Source: AP-15 sp963785565
GTDB lineage: Bacteria; Pseudomonadota; Alphaproteobacteria; ATCC43930; CGMCC-115725
Direction of reading: 5' to 3'
Length of the DNA: 64,000 bases
Assembly (NCBI GenBank): GCA_963785565.1
Contig: CAWAVV010000006.1
Location: 41,891-105,890, forward strand
A program made the translations under genes and the position numbers. Below, in pieces: positions 1 to 9,662 of this stretch. The notes under the pieces were generated by a model, which was not told where the DNA came from, searched no databases, and was given only the letters and a program-made list of their open reading frames with translations. Numbering within the stretch: the first letter of the stretch is position 1; each line of letters starts with the position of its first letter.

Positions 1-87
1 TCGGACAGCCTTTCAACGGGATCACGACGAAATAAGGCTCGTAGCGCCGGTTCCCCGTCGGTAAAGGCGATTTTCCGCCGTCTCCAA

Positions 88-1805
88 TCACTCCGATACC
101 GGCTCCCTGCTCGCCCTGGGAGAAGGCGCTCGGAGGCCAAGAGCACGCTCTGCCATCCGCCGGGCGATTTCGTTTTCGCCCATGATAATCAGATCGGCGC
201 CGCAGCGTTGCAGGTACTCGACTTCGGCATCCGAGTGAGCGCGCGCGACGATCTCGATCTTTGGGTTTGCCGCTCGCCCCTGCTCGACGATCTGGCCGGC
301 CTCGAACCCGTCCGGAATCGCGACCAGAAGGCAACGCGCCTCGGCCAGGTTCGCCGCGGCGATCACCTCCGGCGCGGCAGCGTTGCCTCGGATCGCTTCG
401 ATACCCCGCGCTCGTAATTTGTCGACCAGCTCATGCTGGTCCTCGACGACCAGGAACGGCACATCCTCACGTTCCAGATCCGCGCCGATGCGACTGCCGA
501 CTCGCCCGAAACCAATCAGGACCATATGTTTTTTGAGGCTGGTCTTCGGTAAATCGGTGGGCATTGGCTGGGCTGGTTGCAATTCGCCAGCCTCGGCCCG
601 GCGGCGTTCCAGCCAGGGGCCAAGGCGATCAAGAACGGCGAAGAACAGCGGATTGAGCAGGATCGAAAGGATCGCCGCGGCGAGGACCAAATCCCGGCCC
701 TGCTCCGGCAACAGTCCCAGCGTTACGCCGAGCCCCGCCAGGATGAACGAGAACTCGCCGATCTGCGCCAGGCTGGCGGCGATGGTCAGCGCGGTGGATA
801 ACGGATGCCGGAACGCGAGCACGATCAGTAATGCTGCGATGGACTTACCAAACAGGATGATCAGTAGTGTTACGATCAGCAGACCCGGTTCCCGCACCAT
901 GATGGTCGGGTCGAACAGCATCCCGACCGAAACAAAGAAAAGGACCGCAAAGGCATCGCGCAGCGGCAACGATTCTTCGGCCGCTCGGTGGCTGAGTTCG
1001 GATTCGGCAAGGACCATGCCGGCAAAGAACGCACCCAGGGCGAAGGAGACGCCGAACAGCTGGGCCGCGCCATAGGCGACGCCCAGCGCCAGAGACAAAA
1101 CCGCGAGCCGAAACAGCTCGCGGGAGCCGGTGTGAGCCACATAGTGAAGGATGCGGGGGACCACCTGGCGGCCGACCACGAGCATCAGCGCGACGAAAAC
1201 GGCGACCTTGGCGAAAGTGAATCCGAGCGTCGCCGCGATCTGGCCTGCCCCGGCCGCGCTCGATATCCCTCCGGCTCCGCGGAGCAGGCCCGCAATCGGC
1301 GGCAATAGCACCAGGGTCAGCACCATCGCCAGATCCTCGACGATAAGCCAACCCACGGCGATGCGCCCTTGCTCGGTCTCGACGAGACGACGTTCCTGTA
1401 AGGCCCGCAGCAGCACCACCGTGCTCGCGACTGAAAGCGCAAGCCCAAACACCAAGCTTGCACCGAGCTTCCAGCCAAGGCCCCACCCCAGCCCCATTCC
1501 GAGGGCAGTGGCGAAGGCAATCTGAACAAGCGCGCCCGGAACGGCGATGCCCCGGACCGAGAGGAGATCCTTCAAGAAAAGTGGAGACCGACGCCAAACA
1601 TCAAAAGGATGACGCCAATCTCGGCGAGGTCCCCCGCCAGTGCCGGATCGGCGACGAATCCCGGGGTGAACGGGCCGACCAATACGCCGGCAAGAAGGTA
1701 GCCCACCAGCGGGGAAACCCGTATCCGATGGGCCATCGCTCCAAGAATGAAGGCGAGGACGAGGCCCCCAACGATCGTGGCGATCAGCGGCGTGTGATGC
1801 GGCAT
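88..1805 (-). pseudogene. ybaL: YbaL-type monovalent cation:proton antiporter, left copy, one frameshift
   Basis: Second copy of the antiporter at 2413-4131. The N-terminal piece (ATG at 1805) reads normally to about 1575. There a single T present in the right copy is missing, so the remaining 495 residues, which include the conserved SLKDL region, lie in another frame. Outside the indel the two proteins differ by only a few residues, for example Met/Thr in the glycine-rich segment after SVRGIAV and Ser/Leu before PLRDAF. The ribosome binding site AAGGA six bases before the ATG is identical in both copies. If the deletion is real this copy makes a truncated protein; if it is an error the cell has two antiporters. 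Confidence 0.85.
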
Positions 1806-1949
1806 GTAGTATCCTTGGGGTCGGTCGGCAGCGCCGCCGCCATATGCGACCGTCGCCACCGCGATCTTCTGCTGTGATGTGACGCGACGGAGATTGCTAT
1901 GATACGCCTAACGCCACAGCCGAAGACGACACGGGGTAGGAGTTCAGCG

Positions 1950-2338
1950 ATGGCCATTGTCGAGATCAAGGTCGATGCGGTCGAGCCTTTCGCCGAGGGA
2001 CAGGGTTTCGGGGAAGCCGGGTCCTACCTGCGAATAAAGGGGGTCGCCAAGGGCGAGGTCGATCCGGCGGCGCGGAGAACAAGGTCATCGTCGATCTCGA
2101 CAAGGCGCCGAGAAACGCGCGCGGCATGGTCGAGTACGAGACCGATTTTTTCATCCTGCGCCGGCCGAGCGCAGCGGGCGAGCGGCGTGCTGTCTACGAC
2201 GTGACCAACCGGGGCCGGAAGGTGATCCTCGGCCGGCTGACGAAGCTGGAGGCAACGCCGATACCAACGATCCCAAATCGGTTAGGAGTCGGATTGGGCT
2301 TTACGCTCGGGCGCGGCTACAGCCTCGTCTGGTCGGGC
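1950..2338 (+). pseudogene. Truncated 5' fragment of alpha/beta-hydrolase-domain gene
   Basis: This is the left-duplicate version of the gene at 4278-6188. It keeps the start codon and about 130 codons, then stops abruptly at 2338 where the duplication ends. Seven single-base deletions after 2070 destroy the frame, a density far above the rest of the duplicated unit. It encodes neither the nucleophile-elbow region nor the C-terminal half, so no functional hydrolase is expected. Confidence 0.85.
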
Positions 2339-4673
2339 CAACGGGATGACGACGAAATAAGGCTCGTAGCGCCGGTTCCCCGTCGGTAAAGGCGATTTTC
2401 CGCCGTCTCCAATCACTCCGATACCGGCTCCCTGCTCGCCCTGGGAGAAGGCGCTCGGAGGCCAAGAGCACGCTCTGCCATCCGCCGGGCGATTTCGTTT
2501 TCGCCCATGATAATCAGATCGGCGCCGCAGCGTTGCAGGTACTCGACTTCGGCATCCGAGTGAGCGCGCGCGACGATCTCGATCTTTGGGTTTGCCGCTC
2601 GCCCCTGCTCGACGATCTGGCCGGCCTCGAACCCGTCCGGAATCGCGACCAGAAGGCAACGCGCCTCGGCCAGGTTCGCCGCGGCGATCACCTCCGGCGC
2701 GGCAGCGTTGCCTCGGATCGCTTCGATACCCCGCGCTCGTAATTTGTCGACCAGCTCATGCTGGTCCTCGACGACCAGGAACGGCACATCCTCACGTTCC
2801 AGATCCGCGCCGATGCGACTGCCGACTCGCCCAAAACCAATCAGGACCATATGTTTTTTGAGGCTGGTCTTCGGTAAATCGGTGGGCATTGGCTGGGCTG
2901 GTTGCAATTCGCCAGCCTCGGCCCGGCGGCGTTCCAGCCAGGGGCCAAGGCGATCAAGAACGGCGAAGAACAGCGGATTGAGCAGGATCGAAAGGATCGC
3001 CGCCGCGAGGACCAAATCCCGGCCCTGCTCCGGCAACAGTCCCAGCGTTACGCCGAGCCCCGCCAGGATGAACGAGAACTCGCCGATCTGCGCCAGGCTG
3101 GCGGCGATGGTCAGCGCGGTGGATAACGGATGCCGGAACGCGAGCACGATCAGTAATGCTGCGATGGACTTACCAAACAGGATGATCAGTAGTGTTACGA
3201 TCAGCAGACCCGGTTCCCGCACCATGATGGTCGGGTCGAACAGCATCCCGACCGAAACAAAGAAAAGGACCGCAAAGGCATCGCGCAGCGGCAACAATTC
3301 TTCGGCCGCTCGGTGGCTGAGTTCGGATTCGGCAAGGACCATGCCGGCAAAGAACGCACCCAGGGCGAAGGAGACGCCGAACAGCTGGGCCGCGCCATAG
3401 GCGACGCCCAGCGCCAGAGACAAAACCGCGAGCCGAAACAGCTCGCGGGAGCCGGTGTGAGCCACATAGTGAAGGATGCGGGGGACCACCTGGCGGCCGA
3501 CCACGAGCATCAGCGCGACGAAAACGGCGACCTTGGCGAAAGTGAATCCGAGCGTCGCCGCGATCTGGCCTGCCCCGGCCGCGCTCGATATCCCTCCGGC
3601 TCCGCGGAGCAGGCCCGCAATCGGCGGCAATAGCACCAGGGTCAGCACCATCGCCAGATCCTCGACGATAAGCCAACCCACGGCGATGCGCCCTTGCTCG
3701 GTCTCGACGAGACGACGTTCCTGTAAGGCCCGCAGCAGCACCACCGTGCTCGCGACCGAAAGCGCAAGCCCAAACACCAAGCTTGCACCGAGCTTCCAGC
3801 CAAGGCCCCACCCCAGTCCCGTTCCGAGGGCAGTGGCGAAGGCAATCTGAACAAGCGCGCCCGGAACGGCGATGCCCCGGACCGATAGGAGATCCTTCAA
3901 TGAAAAGTGGAGACCGACGCCAAACATCAAAAGGATGACGCCAATCTCGGCGAGGTCCCCCGCCAGTGCCGGATCGGCGACGAATCCCGGGGTGAACGGG
4001 CCGACCAATACGCCGGCAAGAAGGTAGCCCACCAGCGGGGAAACCCGTATCCGATGGGCCATCGCTCCAAGAATGAAGGCGAGGACAAGGCCCCCAACAA
4101 TCGTGGCGATCAGCGGCGTGTGATGCGGCATGTAGTATCCTTGGGGTCGGTCGGCAGCGCCGCCGCCACATGCGACCGTCGCCACCGCGATCTTCTGCTG
4201 TGATGTGACGCGACGGAGATTGCTATGATACGCCTAACGCCCACAGCCGAAGACGAACACGGGGTAGGAGTTCAGCGATGGCCATTGTCGAGATCAAGGT
4301 CGATGCGGTCGAGCCTTTCGCCGACGGACAGGGTTTCGGGGAAGCCGGGTCCTACCTGCGAATAAAGGGGGTCGCCAAGGGCGAGGTCGATCCGGCGGCG
4401 CGGCAGAACAAGGTCATCGTCGATCTCGACAAGGCGCCGAGAAACGCGCGCGGCATGGTCGAGTACGAGACCGATTTTTTCATCCTGCGCCCGGCCGAGC
4501 CGCAGCGGGCGAGCGGCGTGCTCGTCTACGACGTGACCAACCGGGGCCGGAAGGTGATCCTCGGCCGGCTCGACGAAGCTGGAGGCAACGCCGATACCAA
4601 CGATCCCAAATCGGTTAAGGACGTCGGATTGGGCTTTACCCTCGGGCGCGGCTACAGCCTCGTCTGGTCGGGC
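2339..4673. repeat. Right copy of the tandem duplication
   Basis: This is the intact member of the pair. It starts inside the 3' flank of the antiporter (CAACGGG, as at 14-20) and ends inside the hydrolase gene, after which the hydrolase continues alone. Because both genes here are open and full length, it is best taken as the ancestral or correctly sequenced unit. Confidence 0.9.
2413..4131 (-). CDS. ybaL: YbaL-type monovalent cation:proton antiporter (CPA2) with RCK domain
   Basis: This is an inner-membrane K+/H+ (or Na+/H+) antiporter of 572 aa. Residues 1 to about 385 form the multi-pass Na/H exchanger domain. From about residue 427 a cytosolic TrkA-N (RCK) nucleotide-binding domain begins with GFGRVGS. 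The sequence tracks E. coli YbaL closely, including HTPLIATIVGG at the N-terminus and the GVGLHFSLKDL and SVGMLFDP segments. The ATG at 4131 is chosen because AAGGA lies six bases upstream and the protein then starts MPHHTP like the family; an in-frame ATG at 4185 lacks such a site. It is transcribed away from the hydrolase gene across a 146-bp spacer. The RCK domain implies gating by NAD(H) or another ligand; the transported ion is inferred from family membership. Confidence 0.93.
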   Translation of the reverse strand: MPHHTPLIATIVGGLVLAFILGAMAHRIRVSPLVGYLLAGVLVGPFTPGFVADPALAGDLAEIGVILLMFGVGLHFSLKDLLSVRGIAVPGALVQIAFATALGTGLGWGLGWKLGASLVFGLALSVASTVVLLRALQERRLVETEQGRIAVGWLIVEDLAMVLTLVLLPPIAGLLRGAGGISSAAGAGQIAATLGFTFAKVAVFVALMLVVGRQVVPRILHYVAHTGSRELFRLAVLSLALGVAYGAAQLFGVSFALGAFFAGMVLAESELSHRAAEELLPLRDAFAVLFFVSVGMLFDPTIMVREPGLLIVTLLIILFGKSIAALLIVLAFRHPLSTALTIAASLAQIGEFSFILAGLGVTLGLLPEQGRDLVLAAAILSILLNPLFFAVLDRLGPWLERRRAEAGELQPAQPMPTDLPKTSLKKHMVLIGFGRVGSRIGADLEREDVPFLVVEDQHELVDKLRARGIEAIRGNAAAPEVIAAANLAEARCLLVAIPDGFEAGQIVEQGRAANPKIEIVARAHSDAEVEYLQRCGADLIIMGENEIARRMAERALGLRAPSPRASREPVSE

Positions 4674-6188
4674 TGGGATGCAGGCGCGCCTCGCGCCAAT
4701 AACGGCATGACGGCGCGGCTCCCGCCGACGCTCGAAAACGGCGAGCCGATGATCCGCCGTATCCGCGACGAGTTCCATATCGGCACTCGCGCATCCGGCA
4801 AGGGCGACGTCGTGCGCCTGAACTACACCGCGGTCTCGACCGACCCGCGCAAGGCGCGCCTAACCGTGCGCGACCGAGAAAGCGACGCTCGCAGCGAAAT
4901 CTCGGCAAACGCCTGGGAGTTCGTCGACAATCGGTCGGTCCGGCTGCTGCCGCTCGGCGCCAACTTCGCACCGATCAAGATCTACGAAATCTGGTACGAG
5001 GCGACGGGCTCGACGGTAATGGGCGTCGGCTTTGCGGCGACCCGCGACCTCGTCGCGTTCCTGCGCTACGAGCGCGCCGATCATCACGGGACGCCCAATC
5101 CAATGATCGGAGGCGGCGGCGGGGTCGCGCACGCCCTCGCCTTTGGCGTCTCGCAGGCCGGCCGCTTTCTGCGTCACTTCCTCGACCTTGGGATGAACGA
5201 TGACGGGCGTGGTCGGCGCGTCTTCGATGGGGTGCTGACCCATGTCGCCGGGGCCGGCAAGGTCTTCGCCAACCATAGTTTCGCGATGCCGGGCCGCACC
5301 GCGACCCAGCACGAGGACAGGCTCTACCCGGAGAACTGGTTTCCGTTCGGCAACGCGATGACCAGCGATCCCTTTTCGGGAGCCAGGGGCGCGATCTTGC
5401 AGGGCCGGCCGACGGACCCGCTGATGATCGAGGTCAACACTTCGACCGAATATTGGCAAAAGGGCGCCTCCTTGGTGCATACCGATCCGACCGGCCGGCA
5501 CGACGCCGAACTGCCGCCGACGGCGCGGGCGTTCATGATCGCCGGGACACAGCACGGCGGCGGCCCGGGGACAGATCCGAGCCCCGGCCCTTGCGTCAAC
5601 CCGCGCAACCCGCATACCGCCAGCCCTGCATTGCGGGCCCTGCTGGTGGCTCTCGAGGAATGGGTCACAACCGGGGCAGCACCCCCGCCGAGCCGGGTCC
5701 CATCCATAGCGCAAGGCACCGCGGTCGCGGCCGAGGCGGTCGCCATGCCAAAAGTGCGGGGCTTTGCCCTCGCCCCAGGCGCCAACCAAATCGCGGCGCC
5801 GGTCGATTGGGTCGACCCGCCGGCGCGGCTCGATAATTTCTACGGCACGCGTGTGTGTGCGGTCGACGCCGACGGCAACGAGGTAGCGGGCATCAGGCTG
5901 CCGCCGATTGCCGCGCCGCTCGGCACCTACACCGGGTGGAACGTCTACAAGGCCGAGCCCGGCGAGCTTGCCGACCGCGACGGGTCGCTGATCCCATTTG
6001 CCAGGACGAAAGGCGAACGCGAGGCCGCGGGCGACCCTCGCCCCTCGCTCGAAGAGCGTTATGGCAGCCGAGAAGCCTACCTCGCCCGGGTCGAAGCCGC
6101 GGCCGCCGCACTCGTCGCCGACCGCCTGCTAATGCCGGCCGACGCCGCCGCGTACGTCAAGGCCGCGAAAGCCTGCGACCGGTTCTGA
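4278..6188 (+). CDS. Alpha/beta hydrolase domain-containing protein
   Basis: A 636-aa protein resembling the large alpha/beta hydrolase domain family often annotated only by domain (Abhydrolase_10 type). The first 200 residues are a beta-rich N-terminal region. A nucleophile-elbow-like GVSQAG (Gly-Val-Ser) in the middle precedes RFLRHFLDLGMN. C-terminal features include GTYTGWNVY and a Pro/Asp-rich tail. No signal peptide or membrane segment is seen, so a cytoplasmic location is likely, although many relatives are exported. A ribosome binding site-like GGTAGGAG lies about seven bases before the ATG. Its 5' third is duplicated at 1950-2338. The substrate is unknown; esterase or lactonase activity is a reasonable family-level guess. 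Confidence 0.85.
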   Translation: MAIVEIKVDAVEPFADGQGFGEAGSYLRIKGVAKGEVDPAARQNKVIVDLDKAPRNARGMVEYETDFFILRPAEPQRASGVLVYDVTNRGRKVILGRLDEAGGNADTNDPKSVKDVGLGFTLGRGYSLVWSGWDAGAPRANNGMTARLPPTLENGEPMIRRIRDEFHIGTRASGKGDVVRLNYTAVSTDPRKARLTVRDRESDARSEISANAWEFVDNRSVRLLPLGANFAPIKIYEIWYEATGSTVMGVGFAATRDLVAFLRYERADHHGTPNPMIGGGGGVAHALAFGVSQAGRFLRHFLDLGMNDDGRGRRVFDGVLTHVAGAGKVFANHSFAMPGRTATQHEDRLYPENWFPFGNAMTSDPFSGARGAILQGRPTDPLMIEVNTSTEYWQKGASLVHTDPTGRHDAELPPTARAFMIAGTQHGGGPGTDPSPGPCVNPRNPHTASPALRALLVALEEWVTTGAAPPPSRVPSIAQGTAVAAEAVAMPKVRGFALAPGANQIAAPVDWVDPPARLDNFYGTRVCAVDADGNEVAGIRLPPIAAPLGTYTGWNVYKAEPGELADRDGSLIPFARTKGEREAAGDPRPSLEERYGSREAYLARVEAAAAALVADRLLMPADAAAYVKAAKACDRF

Positions 6189-6216
6189 CTCGCCGGCGGT
6201 GCTGCCCAGGGATTCG

Positions 6217-7593
6217 TCATTCCAGGTGTCGCAGCTCGCCTAAGATCGTCGGAACCAGTTCCGACACCGTCGGATGGATGTGCATCGCCCGCTGCAGGAC
6301 CGTGTAGGGCGCCTTGGCGTACATCATGTCCAGGATCGAGTGGATTGCCTCGTCGCCGCCGGGGCCGAGTATCGACGCCCCGAGGATCTCCTTCGTATCG
6401 CCGTCGACCAAGACCCGCATGAAGCCCTGGGTCTCGCCCTTTTCGACGGCGCGCGCGACCCGCGTCATCGGCCGCTGCCCGGCGAGCACCCGCCGGCCCG
6501 TCTTACCCGCCTCCGCTTCGGTCATGCCGGCCCGGCCCAATGGCGGGTCGATGTAGAGCGCATAGGCGGTAATGCGGTCGCTGACCCGCCGTGGGTCATT
6601 GTCGAGCAAATTCGCCGCGACGATCTCGTAGTCATTGTAGGCGGTATGGGTAAAGCCGCCCTTGCCATTGCAATCCCCAAGCGCCCAAACGCCCGGCACA
6701 TTCGTGCGCAGCTGGTCGTCGACAAGGATATATCCTCGCCCGTCGCACTCGACACCAGCGCGGTCGAGGCCGAGATCGTCAGTGTTGGGACGGCGGCCTA
6801 CCGCCAGCAGCAAGTGCGAGCCAACGACTTCGGGCGCGCCCTCCTGGCAATCGACATTGGCGGCAATATCGCCGCCCTTCCTGGCGAGGCTGATGCACTC
6901 GGCGTTCAGCCGGATTGTGACGCCTTCGCGCTCGACGATCTCTTGCACCGCCCTTGATACGTCATTGTCTTCGCGAGGGATCAGCCGCGGCGCCATTTCG
7001 ACGATCGTGACCTCACTGCCGAAACGCCGGTACATCTGTGCGAATTCGAGACCAATGTAGCTGCCGCCGATGATGACCAGATGCCGCGGCAGGAAATCGA
7101 GATCCATCATCGTCGAATTGGTCAGGTAATCGACCTGATCGAGACCGGGCATAACCGGCACCGAAGCTCGCCCACCGACATTGATGAAGATCCGCTTGGC
7201 GCGAAGCCGCTCGTCCCCGACAACGACCTCGCGCGGCGAGATAAAGCGCGCATGATCCCGGTACAATGTACAGTTCGCCGTCTCCATCAGGGCGGCGGTC
7301 AGGCCCAGTCGAGATTGTGCGACAACCGCGTCCTTGCGGGCTTTGACCCATTTCATGTCGACACTGATCTCGCCGGCGATCGCGACACCGTACTGGGAGG
7401 CGCGGCGGGCGAGATGCGCGGCATAGGCGCTCGCCACCAAGGTCTTGGTCGGGGTGCAGCCGGTATTGACGCAGGTGCCGCCGACCGCCTTGCGCTCGAC
7501 AACCGCCACCTTCATTCCGGTGCCCGCGAGGCGCAGCGCCAAGGACGGCCCGGCTTGGCCGGCGCCGATCACGATCGCGTCGAAGTCGGGCAT
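6217..7593 (-). CDS. FAD-containing pyridine nucleotide-disulfide oxidoreductase (mercuric reductase/Lpd-like)
   Basis: A 458-aa class I flavoprotein disulfide reductase. An N-terminal FAD fold (VIGAGQAG, residues 8-15) leads to the redox-active disulfide CVNTGC at residues 41-46. An NAD(P) fold (IIGGSYIGLE) sits mid-protein. The dimerisation domain ends with HPTVSEL, carrying the His/Glu pair that acts as catalytic base in this family. No N-terminal heavy-metal domain and no C-terminal cysteine pair are present, so mercuric reductase activity is not supported. It lies 18 bp downstream of the crotonase gene in the same orientation and probably shares its transcript. The electron acceptor is unknown. 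Confidence 0.88.
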   Translation of the reverse strand: MPDFDAIVIGAGQAGPSLALRLAGTGMKVAVVERKAVGGTCVNTGCTPTKTLVASAYAAHLARRASQYGVAIAGEISVDMKWVKARKDAVVAQSRLGLTAALMETANCTLYRDHARFISPREVVVGDERLRAKRIFINVGGRASVPVMPGLDQVDYLTNSTMMDLDFLPRHLVIIGGSYIGLEFAQMYRRFGSEVTIVEMAPRLIPREDNDVSRAVQEIVEREGVTIRLNAECISLARKGGDIAANVDCQEGAPEVVGSHLLLAVGRRPNTDDLGLDRAGVECDGRGYILVDDQLRTNVPGVWALGDCNGKGGFTHTAYNDYEIVAANLLDNDPRRVSDRITAYALYIDPPLGRAGMTEAEAGKTGRRVLAGQRPMTRVARAVEKGETQGFMRVLVDGDTKEILGASILGPGGDEAIHSILDMMYAKAPYTVLQRAMHIHPTVSELVPTILGELRHLE

Positions 7594-7611
7594 CGGCGCG
7601 GTTTTGCTCGG

Positions 7612-8382
7612 CTAATTCAGCGGCCGGCCGTGACGGGCGATGAATTCGGGAAAGGCTTCCTCGGCGCGGGCGCCTCTGACGACGTGCGTCGTGTATTCGC
7701 GCTCCTCGGTCCATTGCTGCTCGAGGTTCTGCCCTTTCTGCTTCAGCAGCAGCTCCTTGACCCCGATCACCGCAGAGCGGTTGTTGCCGGCGATCATGCG
7801 CGCCAATTCCATGGTCTTTCTCCGCAGCTGGTCCCGCGGCACCAGATGGTTCAGCAGGCCGATCCGATGGGCTTCGTCGGCCTCGACGACCCGCGCGGTG
7901 AACAGCAATTCCTTGGCTATCGGCCAACCAACCTGGTTCGGCAAGGTCCAGGTGCTGTTGATCCGGCCATAGGCGGCGGCCAGAAAACGAAAGCGTGTGT
8001 CCTCGCAGCCGACCCGCATATCGAGCGAGGAGGCGAGCACCGCGGCGCCGCCATAGGCGAGGCCGTTCAACATTCCGATCGTCGGCTTGGCGCTGGCGGC
8101 GATTTCATAGCTGCCGCGCCCGCGGCGCGAATCCAATTCCTCCTGCGAGAAACGGAGGTCGTCCTCGCGCTGCTCGTGAATGTCGCCGCCGGCGGAAAAA
8201 GCGCGATTCCCGGCGCCGGTGATGACGATGCAGCCAATCGCGCCGTCGGCGTCGAGCTGTTTGACCGCCTCGCGCAGCTCGCTCGACAACTTGCGATTCA
8301 TTGCATTGAGCTTGTCGGGGCGGTTGAGGGTGACGATGCCGACGCCGTCTTCCGTGTCGACCAGGATATGCTCGTAACTCAT
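7612..8382 (-). CDS. Crotonase-fold protein (enoyl-CoA hydratase/isomerase family), both catalytic Glu missing
   Basis: A 256-aa crotonase. The oxyanion-hole segments AFSAGGDI (61-68) and NGLAYGGAA (106-114) and the structural Asp121 are present. Aligning by eye to rat mitochondrial hydratase, the two catalytic glutamates (E144, E164) correspond to Val115 and Ala135, so simple enoyl-CoA hydration is unlikely. Isomerase, thioesterase, decarboxylase or lyase chemistry in the same fold is possible. GGAGGAAG precedes the ATG by a good distance. It is first in a two-gene unit with the flavoprotein at 6217. The gene at 46990 is a close paralogue with the same substitutions. Confidence 0.88.
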   Translation of the reverse strand: MSYEHILVDTEDGVGIVTLNRPDKLNAMNRKLSSELREAVKQLDADGAIGCIVITGAGNRAFSAGGDIHEQREDDLRFSQEELDSRRGRGSYEIAASAKPTIGMLNGLAYGGAAVLASSLDMRVGCEDTRFRFLAAAYGRINSTWTLPNQVGWPIAKELLFTARVVEADEAHRIGLLNHLVPRDQLRRKTMELARMIAGNNRSAVIGVKELLLKQKGQNLEQQWTEEREYTTHVVRGARAEEAFPEFIARHGRPLN

Positions 8383-8522
8383 CGCTTCCTCCGCCGTAGC
8401 TAAAATTATACCGGATCCGGACCACTAACCATACGCTATAGGCTCCGCCGCGGAACGAACAGACGCGAATAAATCGAGCCGTATCCAGCCGCTCGGTGCC
8501 TCTTGCGCGCCCCGCCGGCCGC

Positions 8523-8538
8523 GTTCACGATGGTGAAC
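8523..8538. promoter_or_regulatory. Inverted repeat, possible operator
   Basis: GTTCAC and GTGAAC form a perfect six-base inverted repeat around a four-base spacer, in the 207-bp gap between divergent crotonase and monooxygenase genes and 52 bp upstream of the latter. The symmetry fits a dimeric regulator site. T5 follows, but no plus-strand gene ends just upstream, so a terminator role is unlikely. No regulator gene is adjacent. Confidence 0.3.
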
Positions 8539-8589
8539 TATTTTTGATCGCGCCGTCCGCTGGTCGGGCGGCGGAGAGGAGTTCGTCGC

Positions 8590-9639
8590 ATGGAATTCGG
8601 CATGTTTCACCAGTTTCCGTCGCTGCCTGGCCGCACCGATGCCGAGACGTTCGCCGAGGCATTCGAGCAAATCGATGCCGCCGAACAATTGGGCCTCGAT
8701 GTAATGTGGCTGGCCGAGCTCCACTTCGACCCGCAGCGCTCGGTATTATCGGCGCCGCTCAGCATCGCCAGCGCCATCGCCGCCCGCACCCGGCGCATCA
8801 AGATTGGCATTGCGGTTCAGGTCCTGCCGCTGTGCCACCCGCTGCGCATCGCCGAGGAGGCCGCCACGGTCGACCAGATCAGCCACGGTCGGCTGATTTT
8901 TGGCGTCGGCCGCAGCGGCCTGCCACGCACCTATGAAGACTACGGCGTGTCCTATGCGGAGAGCCGCGACCGGTTCCTCGAAGTCCTCGACATCGTCGAG
9001 CAGGCGTGGTCGCAGCCCGCCGTCCGTTACGAGGGCAGATATTACAGCTTCAAAAATATCGCGGTCACGCCGAAGCCGTTTCAGCAGCCGTTGCCGCCGA
9101 TCCGCATCGCCGCCGCCAGCCCCGATACCTATCCCGCGGTCGGCGAGCGGGGTCTTCCGATCTTCATCAACGCCCGCCACGGCTCGTTCTCCGAATTTGC
9201 CCCGGCGATCCGCGAATATCGCGAGGCCTATAAAGCCGCCGGCCACTCGGGCCGAGGTCAGGTGTACCTGCGGGTGCCCGTCTATCTCGCCGCAACCGAG
9301 GGTCGGGCGCGCGAAGAGCCTCGCGAAAGCCTGATGCATTTCTACCGTGAGCAGACCGAACGGCTCCGGGACTCGATGTCCCGCGGCGGCACGCGGGCGA
9401 TCGAAGGGCGGGCCGAGCGCCTCGAACGCCTCGAAAAGCTGACCTATGACGAAGCGTTGGCGGGCCAGGTGCTGATCGGCACGCCGCAATCGGTGGGCGA
9501 ACGGCTGCGCATGCTGCAGGACGAGCTCGGCATCGACGGCATCCTGGCCGAGCTGAATACCGGCGGCCTCATTCCGCACGCCCAGGTCATGACTGCGTTG
9601 CGCCTACTTTGCGAAGAGGTCATGCCACGGTTTCATTAG
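8590..9639 (+). CDS. LLM-class flavin-dependent oxidoreductase
   Basis: A 349-aa luciferase-like monooxygenase of the bacterial luciferase fold, expected to use reduced FMN or F420 supplied by a partner. Family segments seen are the N-terminal MEFGMFHQF start, WLAELHF near residue 40, the ...CHPLRIAEEAATVDQIS helix, and GVGRSGLP near residue 105. The C-terminus LCEEVMPRF is typical. GAGAGGAG lies upstream of the ATG. It ends 23 bp before the HIT gene, so the two may be cotranscribed. The substrate cannot be read from sequence; relatives oxidise alkanes, sulfonates, ketones or heterocycles. Confidence 0.88.
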   Translation: MEFGMFHQFPSLPGRTDAETFAEAFEQIDAAEQLGLDVMWLAELHFDPQRSVLSAPLSIASAIAARTRRIKIGIAVQVLPLCHPLRIAEEAATVDQISHGRLIFGVGRSGLPRTYEDYGVSYAESRDRFLEVLDIVEQAWSQPAVRYEGRYYSFKNIAVTPKPFQQPLPPIRIAAASPDTYPAVGERGLPIFINARHGSFSEFAPAIREYREAYKAAGHSGRGQVYLRVPVYLAATEGRAREEPRESLMHFYREQTERLRDSMSRGGTRAIEGRAERLERLEKLTYDEALAGQVLIGTPQSVGERLRMLQDELGIDGILAELNTGGLIPHAQVMTALRLLCEEVMPRFH

Positions 9640-9662
9640 CGGCTGCGTCGGCGTCAACGGCC

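Larger units (their letters stand above)
14..2338. repeat. Left copy of a 2.3-kb direct tandem duplication
   Basis: This unit matches positions 2339-4673 in the same orientation. It carries the antiporter gene, the divergent spacer and the first part of the hydrolase gene. By eye there are about a dozen substitutions and ten single-base deletions relative to the right copy (near 1575, 1911, 1928, 2074, 2161, 2170, 2193, 2238 and two near 2285), and no insertion. Homology ends at 2338, where the hydrolase frame joins the 3' flank of the right-hand antiporter. There are no terminal inverted repeats and no transposase. It could be a genuine recent duplication or an assembly join of two near-identical reads or strain variants. 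Confidence 0.9.

Noticed and set aside
14..4673. Duplication as a transposon or integrated element
   Set aside because: No transposase, terminal inverted repeats or target-site duplication; only ordinary chromosomal genes are repeated.
8523..8545. Terminator (inverted repeat plus T5)
   Set aside because: No plus-strand gene ends upstream and the stem is short, so an operator is more plausible.
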